Origin: CAZNMF01 sp035547155
GTDB lineage: Bacteria; Acidobacteriota; Vicinamibacteria; Vicinamibacterales; SCN-69-37
Length of the DNA stretch: 33,758 bases
Assembly (NCBI GenBank): GCA_035547155.1
Contig: DASZVJ010000231.1
Span: 1 to 33,758 of the forward strand
Reading direction: 5' to 3'
Part shown: piece after piece, positions 11,934 to 19,038 of the stretch
How positions within the stretch are numbered: position 1 is the first letter of the stretch
Layout of the letters: each line of letters begins with the position of its first letter
Made by a program: the position numbers and the translations under genes
Notes under the pieces: model-generated
Seen by the model: the letters and a program-made list of their open reading frames with translations, nothing else
Database searches by the model: none
What the model was told of the DNA's origin: nothing

Positions 11934-11954
11934 CGCCGGACGCCGTCCTCACGC

Positions 11955-14435
11955 ATGCTCATCGGTCTGATCCTCACGCTGGTGTTGTCGCAATCGGCGC
12001 CGCAGACATCGGCGCCCATGACCATCACCGGCCGTATCACGTCCGGCACGCCCGCACGTCCCGTTGCGAATGCCGTCGTCGGCGCCGGTCCCGCGTCGAC
12101 CCTCAGCGACGCCGACGGGCGATTCACGCTCGACGTCGCGCCGTCTGTGCCGCCGGCGACGACCGTGCGCGTGATCGTGACGTGTCCCGGATTTCTCGAC
12201 GCCGTGATCGACGTCGCCTCCGGATCGGCTGAGCTCGATGTCGTGTTGCAGCCGAGCACGCAGGTCCGCGAACACGTCCTCGTCTCGGCGCCCGCCTCCG
12301 ATCAACCCGTGCCGCCGCCCACGCTCGTCGTCGCGCCAACGGAGGTCACGTCGGTGGCCGGCGCGCTCGACAACGTGTTCCGCGTGCTGCAGACGATGCC
12401 GGGCGTGAGCGCCACGGACGATTTCGGCAGCCGGCTGTCGGTGCGCGGCGGAGGGCCCGATCAGAATCTCACCGTCATGGACGGCGTCGAGATTCACGAT
12501 CCATATCGGCTGTTCGGGCTGACGAGCGCGTTCAATCCGGAGGCCATCGATCGCTTCGAGCTGACGGCCGGCGGGTTCAGCGCGAAGTACGGCGATCGCC
12601 TGTCGTCCATTCTCGTCGTCGACAACCGGAGAGGATCGGGCGATCACACGCTCGCGGGATCGGCGTCGCTGTCGATCACGGACGCGAACGTCATTCTCGA
12701 AGGCCGTCTGCCGAAGGGCGCCAATGGGTCGTGGCTGCTCACGGGCCGCCGCACGTACTACGATCTGTTCGCCGAGCGCGTCACGGACCAGGATCTGCCG
12801 TCGTTCGGCGATCTCCAAACGAAGATCGCGTGGTCGCTGCCGCACGGACGGGAGCTCACGATCTTCGGTCTGCGAAGCCGCGAGTCCACGGACGCAGAGT
12901 TCAGCGACAGCAGCATGGACGCGAGCTTCGGCCTCGCGGATCGATCGTCGAACGACATCGTTTCCGTCTCGCTCGCATCGACGCTCGGCACGCGCGGGAC
13001 ATCACGCACGGTGGCGTCGTGGTACCGGTTCGGCGATGCGCTGGACGTCGACGGCTCGCAGCGCGACGAGACGCGCCGTTTCAACCTGCCCGGCGACGAT
13101 GCCTTCGGCCGGGCGTCGATCGTCTTCACCCGCGACGTCACGGTCGACGACGCGGCGCTGCGACAGGACGTGTCGATTCACGCAAGCGAGCGCCACACGA
13201 TCGATGCGGGTGCGGAAGTGCACGTGCTTCGCACGACGTGGGGCTGGACGATCGCCGGCGATCGCAACGCGGACGAGGCGAATGGCTCGAGCGTCCTCGG
13301 CGGATCCGGTCTGCCGGACTTGCTCGACTCCTCGGCCGATTCGGTCCGTGCCGGCGCGTGGGTCGAGGACGAGATGCGTGTCGGACCGCGCGCCAGCGTG
13401 GCCGGCGGCCTGCGCCTCGATTGGAACGGGATCTCGAAGGAGACCATTGCCTCGCCGCGGCTGCGTTTCCAATTCGCGATAAGCCCGCGCACGACCCTTC
13501 GCGCGGCGGGTGGCCTGTACACGCAGAGTCCCGGCTATGAGAAGCTGCTGCAATCGGATTACTTCGTCGATCTGACGCATGCGTCGGACCTCGACATCAA
13601 GAGCGCGCGCTCGCGCCATCTCGTTGTTGGCCTCGAGCATCAGATGAGCCCAGCTGTCACGGCCAAGGCCGAGGCGTACTACAAGACGTTCGATCGGCTG
13701 CTCGTGGGGCGACTCGAGACGCCGGAGGAGACGGAGGCGCGCGTCGCTCAGTACGCGTTTCCCGCCGATCTCGCGTGGAGCGTCCCCGCGTCTCCGCAAA
13801 TCACGAGCATTCCGTCGAGCAGCGGCGCGGGCGACGCGTATGGCTTCGATGTGTATCTGCAGAAGCGTGCGACGTCGCGATCGGATCGCGTGACCGGCTG
13901 GGTCTCGTATACGTGGGGCCGCGCGTTCATCGAGAGCTATGGCCGCCGGTACCCGTTCGACTACGATCGCCGGCACGCGCTGAGCGTGGTCTCGACGATC
14001 CGGCTGACGCGGCGTTTCGATCTCGGCGCGACGCTGCGCGTCGCGTCCGGTTTCCCGGAGAACGCGCCCATCGGCGTGCGCGTGGCATCGGTGCTCGCGC
14101 CCGGTGCAACCGCTGGCGAGCCAGGCAGCCTGATTCCCATGCAGAACGAGGACGGCGTGTTCGGCTGGACGATCGATCGCGGGGACGTGGAGAATCTCAA
14201 CAACGCGCGGCTGCCTGTGTACGCGCGTCTCGATCTCCGGCTCACCTACACATCCCCGCGCGCAAGCCACTGGCAGCTGTACTTCGAGGCCATCAATGCG
14301 CTCGATCGGAAGAACGCCGGCGCGCTGCGGGCGGCGCTGCAATACGATCCGTCGAGCGACCGCCCGTCGATCGTGCTTTCGCGCGATCAGGGCCTGTCGC
14401 TGCTGCCGACGTTCGGGCTGCGGCTGAAGTTCTGA
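11955..14435 (+). CDS. TonB-dependent outer-membrane receptor with N-terminal CarboxypepD-like domain
   Basis: This 826-residue outer-membrane receptor has a short signal peptide (about 1-20, LIGLILTLVLSQS). A carboxypeptidase-regulatory-like beta domain follows at about 22-100 (ITGRITSGTPARPVANAVV). The plug domain spans about 125-225 (MPGVSATDDFGSRLSVRGG, then MDGVEIHDPYRLFG and GGFSAKYGDRLSS). The beta-barrel runs to the C-terminal Phe in TFGLRLKF. I see no convincing TonB box. It begins 21 bases after the nickel/cobalt permease, which invites the idea of metal or corrinoid uptake, but the N-terminal domain type is more often seen in receptors for sugars and peptides in Acidobacteriota and Bacteroidota. 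No SusD-like partner is adjacent. The substrate is undetermined. Confidence 0.9.
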   Translation: MLIGLILTLVLSQSAPQTSAPMTITGRITSGTPARPVANAVVGAGPASTLSDADGRFTLDVAPSVPPATTVRVIVTCPGFLDAVIDVASGSAELDVVLQPSTQVREHVLVSAPASDQPVPPPTLVVAPTEVTSVAGALDNVFRVLQTMPGVSATDDFGSRLSVRGGGPDQNLTVMDGVEIHDPYRLFGLTSAFNPEAIDRFELTAGGFSAKYGDRLSSILVVDNRRGSGDHTLAGSASLSITDANVILEGRLPKGANGSWLLTGRRTYYDLFAERVTDQDLPSFGDLQTKIAWSLPHGRELTIFGLRSRESTDAEFSDSSMDASFGLADRSSNDIVSVSLASTLGTRGTSRTVASWYRFGDALDVDGSQRDETRRFNLPGDDAFGRASIVFTRDVTVDDAALRQDVSIHASERHTIDAGAEVHVLRTTWGWTIAGDRNADEANGSSVLGGSGLPDLLDSSADSVRAGAWVEDEMRVGPRASVAGGLRLDWNGISKETIASPRLRFQFAISPRTTLRAAGGLYTQSPGYEKLLQSDYFVDLTHASDLDIKSARSRHLVVGLEHQMSPAVTAKAEAYYKTFDRLLVGRLETPEETEARVAQYAFPADLAWSVPASPQITSIPSSSGAGDAYGFDVYLQKRATSRSDRVTGWVSYTWGRAFIESYGRRYPFDYDRRHALSVVSTIRLTRRFDLGATLRVASGFPENAPIGVRVASVLAPGATAGEPGSLIPMQNEDGVFGWTIDRGDVENLNNARLPVYARLDLRLTYTSPRASHWQLYFEAINALDRKNAGALRAALQYDPSSDRPSIVLSRDQGLSLLPTFGLRLKF

Positions 14436-14464
14436 CACCGCAGCGTTTTTCGCGGGATGACGCC

Positions 14465-15418
14465 ATGCCGGAACAGACTGGGACGATTCGGATCCGCCTC
14501 TTCGACGGCGCGCGTGAGCCGTACAGCGGCAAAGCGAGCGTGCTCGTGCGCGTTCGCGATCGCACGCGCGAGCTGGCTTCGAAGTCGATTGCGGGCAGCA
14601 CGGTCCGGCTGACGCTGCCGGTGCGCGAACCGCCGAATAACTTCTACTCCGTCATCGTGCATGCGGATGGATTTCGCGATGCGGGAGTGTACCCCGTCGA
14701 GCCTCGAGCTGGTCAGATTGTCGACGCGGATCTGATGCTCGTGCGGAACGACGCGGTGTTCCATCTGCCAAAATATCGATCGCTTGAAAACGATCCCCTC
14801 CTGCGTCAACTCGTCGCCAACGGCCGATCCAAACGGCCAGCAGCGCGCTATCAACGGGCGGCCGACAGGTCGCCAGCGAGCGTCGCAGCCTTGCTCACGA
14901 TCGGCACGGCTGTCCGCGATTTTCGCCTGGCCGACGGCAAGAGCCCGCTCGACGCCAGCTACTACTGGGAAGTCCGGTGGAATCTACTGCAACCCGATCG
15001 GTTCTGGGCCTGGGTGGACAAGCGCCTGGTCGACGAGATTAAGAACTTGCAGGCCGTGGGCGCCGTGGCCGAAGAACAGGATCCGGCGCACTGGCACCCC
15101 GGCATCCCGGGACGCGTGAAGCCCGCGACGCGCAGCTGGAAGCAGGTACGATTCGATGTGAGCAACGTGCAGTTCACGTTTCACGAGCAGGACACGAAGA
15201 CCTGCAAGGACGCGGACGGGCGATCGGTCGAGTGCGTGGTCGTCGAGCCGGACATGGATCTCTACCGCGATCTCGGCGCGCACGGCCTGCTCGAAGTCGT
15301 GCCGAATCTGCTGACCGGCAACAAGACGAATGCGCTCGATATCTATCGTCTCCGCTGGATGGCGACGCGGCAGGAAGGCGTGCAGCCGGACTTCGCGCCG
15401 CCAGTGACGGTCGCATAG
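14465..15418 (+). CDS. Unrecognised protein with N-terminal beta-sandwich-like domain
   Basis: The protein has 317 residues and I do not recognise its full-length family. Residues about 1-95 look like an all-beta, carboxypeptidase-regulatory or prealbumin-like fold (GTIRIRLFDG, LVRVRDRTRE, FYSVIVHADGFRDAGVYPV). A basic linker follows at about 118-140. The C-terminal part (about 155-317) is mixed, with aromatic-rich YYWEVRWNLLQPDRFWAWVD and DSS-like acidic strands. There is no signal peptide or membrane segment, so it is probably cytoplasmic. It starts 29 bases after the receptor gene and is likely co-transcribed. Two cysteines lie close together (KTCKDADGRSVEC). The start at ATG 14465 has GGGA about 8 bases upstream. 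No function is proposed. Confidence 0.75.
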   Translation: MPEQTGTIRIRLFDGAREPYSGKASVLVRVRDRTRELASKSIAGSTVRLTLPVREPPNNFYSVIVHADGFRDAGVYPVEPRAGQIVDADLMLVRNDAVFHLPKYRSLENDPLLRQLVANGRSKRPAARYQRAADRSPASVAALLTIGTAVRDFRLADGKSPLDASYYWEVRWNLLQPDRFWAWVDKRLVDEIKNLQAVGAVAEEQDPAHWHPGIPGRVKPATRSWKQVRFDVSNVQFTFHEQDTKTCKDADGRSVECVVVEPDMDLYRDLGAHGLLEVVPNLLTGNKTNALDIYRLRWMATRQEGVQPDFAPPVTVA

Positions 15419-15462
15419 CGTCGCGTGTGCCGTTCGACGCCGTTGGTGAGATGGAGCAGCCG

Positions 15463-17100
15463 ATGATCACACGCCGAGGCATGAGCTCACGCATCGATGA
15501 CCGCGCACCATGGCTGGCGCTCACGGTCGTCGCGCTGTTCGTCGCCGCCGCGCCCGCGTGCAAACGCGTCGAAGCGCCGGGCGCTCCCGCCGTCAGCACG
15601 CCGACCGCTGCGGACTTCAATGCGATCGCGGAGCGCGTCGATCCCTATGCGGACAAGACGCGCGTGCTCGTCATGACCGACATCGCCAACGAGCCGGACG
15701 ACCAGATGTCGATGGTGCGATTCCTGGTCTACGCCAACGAGTTCGACGTCGAAGGGCTCGTCGCCGATACGTCGACGTGGATGCGCAGCCGCGTCAGGCC
15801 CGACGTCATCCAGCACGTCATCGACACGTACGCCGAGGTGCAGCCGAGACTCGCGACACACGCGGCGGGATTTCCGTCAGCGGATGCGCTTCGCGCGCTC
15901 GTCACGACCGGACAGCCCGGCTTTGGCATGGCGTCTGTCGGCCCCGACAAGATGTCTCCGGGCGCGGAGTTGATCATCAAGGCGGCGGACAAGGACGATC
16001 CGCGCCCGCTGTGGGTGCTCGCGTGGGGCGGGACGAACACGCTCGCGCAGGCGCTCCTCGTCGTGCGCGCGACGCGCACGCCCGAACAGCTCCATGCGTT
16101 CGTCGCCAAACTGCGCGTCTATGCGATTTCCGATCAGGACGATGCCGGTCCGTGGATTCGACGCGAGTTTCCTCGTCTCCACTACATCGCGATGCCGTCG
16201 TCGATCGACGGCGATCAGTACTACCTCGCGACGTGGACGGGCATCAGCGGCGATCGCTTCTATCGGAACGCCGACGGCGCGGACTTCACGACGTTCACCG
16301 ACGAGTGGGTGAACGCCAACATCCGCAGCAAAGGGCCGCTCGGCAAGGTCTACATCTATCCGTGCTGCATTCACGAAGGCGACACGCCGTCGTTCCTCGG
16401 CCTGATCAACAACGGGCTCGACAGTGCGATGAGCCCGACGTACGGCGGCTGGGGCGGACGCTACGTGTGGCGCACGTTCTCCGGTGAGACTCGTCCGTTC
16501 TGGACGCAGGGTGGCGATTCGTATCCGGGCAAGGACAGCTCGCGCGACACCGTCGTCGGCATCGACGGCAAGCCGCACACGTCGGATCAAGCCACGATCT
16601 GGCGGTGGCGCACTGCATTCCAGCACGACTTCGCGGCGCGCATGGACTGGACGATCAAGGACGTCGCGCACGCGAACCACAATCCGCAGATCGTCGTGAA
16701 CGGGCAGGGCGGCAAGACGCCCGTGCTGGTGAACGCGACGATCGGCACGCCGATCACGCTCGACGCCGCCGGCACGAAAGACCCCGACGGCAACGCACTC
16801 ACGTACACGTGGTTCTTCTATCCGGAAGCCGGCACCGGCGTTCCGACGAAGCCAGTCTCGACGGGACCGTCGGTCCAGATCGGTGGAGGCGGCACGCTCG
16901 AAGCGGGCGGCATTCCCTCTGCTGCACCCGGCGGCGCCAAGGTGCCACCTGCGCGCATCGTCGTGCGCAACGCACGTACGCCGCGCGCGACGGTCATTGC
17001 CGGCACGCCCGGCACGGCGCACGTCATCCTCGCGGTCGAAGACAACGGCTCGCCGTCACTCACGTCCTATCGCCGCGTGATTATCTCGATTGAGAAGTAG
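15463..17100 (+). CDS. Secreted DUF1593 / nucleoside-hydrolase-like lipoprotein
   Basis: The 545-residue protein has a signal peptide ending in a lipobox-like AAPAC with C33, so it is probably a periplasmic or surface lipoprotein. Residues about 66-370 match the DUF1593 (nucleoside hydrolase-like) fold. VLVMTDIANEPDDQMSMVR has aspartates D73, D79 and D80 in positions that bind calcium in nucleoside hydrolases, and WVLAWGGTNTLAQAL follows. The C-terminal 140 residues form a cadherin/Ig-like beta domain (LDAAGTKDPDGNALTYTWFF). Relatives are often annotated as cellulose-binding or hydrolase proteins of polysaccharide users. The true substrate is unknown. ATG 15463 has GGAG 6 bases upstream; ATG 15451 and 15481 are in-frame alternatives. 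Confidence 0.85.
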   Translation: MITRRGMSSRIDDRAPWLALTVVALFVAAAPACKRVEAPGAPAVSTPTAADFNAIAERVDPYADKTRVLVMTDIANEPDDQMSMVRFLVYANEFDVEGLVADTSTWMRSRVRPDVIQHVIDTYAEVQPRLATHAAGFPSADALRALVTTGQPGFGMASVGPDKMSPGAELIIKAADKDDPRPLWVLAWGGTNTLAQALLVVRATRTPEQLHAFVAKLRVYAISDQDDAGPWIRREFPRLHYIAMPSSIDGDQYYLATWTGISGDRFYRNADGADFTTFTDEWVNANIRSKGPLGKVYIYPCCIHEGDTPSFLGLINNGLDSAMSPTYGGWGGRYVWRTFSGETRPFWTQGGDSYPGKDSSRDTVVGIDGKPHTSDQATIWRWRTAFQHDFAARMDWTIKDVAHANHNPQIVVNGQGGKTPVLVNATIGTPITLDAAGTKDPDGNALTYTWFFYPEAGTGVPTKPVSTGPSVQIGGGGTLEAGGIPSAAPGGAKVPPARIVVRNARTPRATVIAGTPGTAHVILAVEDNGSPSLTSYRRVIISIEK

Positions 17101-17113
17101 CGCTGCGGGCGCG

Positions 17114-17713
17114 TCAACCGCGTGATTGCTTCAACAGCGTGATGTCGGCGCTGTGCTGGCGAACGGCCAGCTCGAGCGGCGAGATCCGGCGGTCGGTTGT
17201 CTCTTTGTGCTCGTCGAACTCGGCGCGCGTCGGACCGGTGGGTCCGGGAATCGCCTTGATTCGATCGACCAGGTCTTCGTGTAGCACGCGCATCTGACGG
17301 CCGAGGTCCTCGTACATGACGCGCATCTGCTGGCCGACGTCCTCTTTGACTTCGGTGATCTGGCGGCTGACGTCTTCCTTGACCTCGACGATCTGGCGGC
17401 TGACGTCCGCCTTCATCTCATTCATCTGGCGGCCGACGTCGTCTCCGACTTCGGTGATCTGCCGCCTGACGTCCTCCTTGACCTCAGCGATCTGTTGCCT
17501 GACGTCCTCCTTGACCTCGGCGATCTGCTGCTTGACGTCTTCTTTGACTTCGGCGAACTGTTGCTTGACGTCGTCTCTGACCTCGGCGATCTGTTGCCTG
17601 ACTTCGTCTTTGACCTCGGCGAACTGGCGGCCGACGTCCGCCTTCATCTCACGCATCTCGTGCGTCAGCTCAGTCAGACGTCCCTCGATACGCTCGAACC
17701 GTTCTTCAGACAT
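17114..17713 (-). CDS. Hendecad-repeat coiled-coil protein
   Basis: The protein has 199 residues from ATG 17713, which has GGGGGA 4 bases upstream; an in-frame ATG at 17746 lacks such a site. Residues 17-148 are about twelve consecutive 11-residue units of the form xRQIxEVKEDV, for example RQQIAEVKEDV and SRQITEVKEDV. The 11-residue period is that of a hendecad, giving a right-handed coiled coil or an amphipathic surface helix as in apolipoproteins and synuclein. A Pro-Gly hinge (AIPGPTGPTRAEF, about 154-166) separates a short C-terminal helix (to 199). There is no signal peptide or membrane segment. Function is unknown. It is convergent with the DUF1593 gene and divergent from the pectin esterase gene, so it forms its own transcription unit. 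Confidence 0.85.
   Translation of the reverse strand: MSEERFERIEGRLTELTHEMREMKADVGRQFAEVKDEVRQQIAEVRDDVKQQFAEVKEDVKQQIAEVKEDVRQQIAEVKEDVRRQITEVGDDVGRQMNEMKADVSRQIVEVKEDVSRQITEVKEDVGQQMRVMYEDLGRQMRVLHEDLVDRIKAIPGPTGPTRAEFDEHKETTDRRISPLELAVRQHSADITLLKQSRG
17270..17665. repeat. 33-bp tandem repeat, about 12 degenerate units
   Basis: The coding DNA repeats with a 33-base period that matches the 11-residue protein repeat. Central units (about 17450-17610) are the most alike, for example the recurring plus-strand phrase TTGACCTCGGCGATCTG. This suggests growth by tandem duplication, and copy number could vary between strains. The reading frame would survive any gain or loss of whole units. Confidence 0.85.
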
Positions 17714-17928
17714 GTCTTCCCCCGCGACCGCCGGACGACGATACATCGTCCGCGCGTGGACGGAAAGAGCAAGCCGTGTGCCGTGCCACGCGCTCGGAAA
17801 CTCGTTTGTGGCGCGTTTCGATATTGCAGAAATTTCGATGTCGTGCGCGCGGACGTTGCGATATCTGCGATCGCGGCACGCTCATCACGGCCGTTGCTCG
17901 GAAGTGCGTCACCGATGACAATTGGCGC

Positions 17929-19008
17929 GTGCGAATTCTGACCGCTGTCACGTTCATCGCGATTGCCGGTGCGATGCCGATCGGCCCGTCGGCCGCCGGT
18001 GCTCGCGAGCAGATCGTTTCGACGCATCCGCCGGATGCGATCGTGGATGCCAGCGGTTCTGGGACGTTTCGGACCGTGCAGGCGGCGATCGACGCCGTGC
18101 CGCAATCGACCAGTCCTGATCGCCGGTGGGTCATTCTCGTCAAGCCCGGCGTGTATCGCGAGCGGATCTACGTACAGCGCGAGAAGCGCTTCGTATCGCT
18201 CGTGGGTCAGGATCCCAGCACGACGACGATCACATTCGATCTGAAAGCGTCCGACGTTGGCCCTGATCGATTGCCGATCGGCACGTACCGGACGCCGACC
18301 GTGACCATCGACGCCGACGACTTCGCGATCGAGAACCTGACGATCGTGAATGACGCCGGCCCCGGCTCGCAGGCGCTCGCGCTTCGCGTCGACGGCGACC
18401 GGCTCGTCGTGCGGAACAGCCGCCTGCTCGGCTGGCAGGACACGCTGTTCCTCGATCGCGGCCGCCAGTATTTCGAGGACACGCTGATCGCGGGTCACGT
18501 CGACTTCATCTTCGGCGGCGCGACGGCGTTCTTCGAGCGATGCTGGCTGCACGCGTGGCGTGACGGCTATCTGACCGCTGCGTCGACGCCGCCGGAGCAG
18601 CGCGATGGCTTCGTCTTCGCGGATGGCCGCGTCACGGGCGAGCCGGGCGTCCGCACGTTCCTTGGACGTCCATGGCGCGGCTTTGCGCGAGTGACGTGGC
18701 TGCGCACGGACATGACTGACGTCGTCCGTCCCGAGGGCTGGCACAACTGGGATCATCCAGAGAGCGAGCGCACCGTGCGCTATGAGGAGTTCGGCAGCCG
18801 CGGTGCCGGCGGCAATAGGGCCGCGCGCGTGGTGTGGGCGAGACGTCTCTCAGCAAAGCAGGCGTCGGCGCTGACTGCGACACGCGTGCTCGGCGGCACG
18901 GACCATTGGGATCCGCGGCGCGTCCCGTCCTACGTGTCGTTGTCTCCGACGCGCGTGCTCGACGCGGCGCTTCCACCGGCTCCAGGACTCGAACACGTGG
19001 CGCGCTGA
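17929..19008 (+). CDS. Secreted pectin methylesterase, CE8 family
   Basis: Pectin methylesterases remove methyl esters from homogalacturonan, releasing methanol and exposing pectate to lyases. The 359-residue right-handed beta-helix shows the family signatures: Q148 (GSQALALRV), Q170-D171 in GWQDTLF (acid/base Asp), D192 in GHVDFIFGGATAFF (nucleophile), and R247/W249 in FLGRPWRG. Residues 1-25 form a signal peptide (ILTAVTFIAIAGAMPIG), so it is exported to the periplasm or outside. The GTG at 17929 was chosen because the signal peptide follows directly; the open frame extends to 17776 but that part looks non-coding. No other pectinase is adjacent. The 215-base gap upstream carries only divergent 5' regions, with no clear promoter. 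Confidence 0.93.
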   Translation: MRILTAVTFIAIAGAMPIGPSAAGAREQIVSTHPPDAIVDASGSGTFRTVQAAIDAVPQSTSPDRRWVILVKPGVYRERIYVQREKRFVSLVGQDPSTTTITFDLKASDVGPDRLPIGTYRTPTVTIDADDFAIENLTIVNDAGPGSQALALRVDGDRLVVRNSRLLGWQDTLFLDRGRQYFEDTLIAGHVDFIFGGATAFFERCWLHAWRDGYLTAASTPPEQRDGFVFADGRVTGEPGVRTFLGRPWRGFARVTWLRTDMTDVVRPEGWHNWDHPESERTVRYEEFGSRGAGGNRAARVVWARRLSAKQASALTATRVLGGTDHWDPRRVPSYVSLSPTRVLDAALPPAPGLEHVAR

Positions 19009-19038
19009 CTCAATCTGATGGGATTTCCAGGACGCAGC

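Noticed and set aside
10847..11954. Cobalamin riboswitch in front of the nickel/cobalt permease or the TonB receptor
   Set aside because: The intergenic gaps are only 43 and 21 bases, too short for the element.
17270..17665. CRISPR array, because of regular 33-bp repeats
   Set aside because: The units are contiguous with no spacers, diverge as coding sequence does and keep one open frame.
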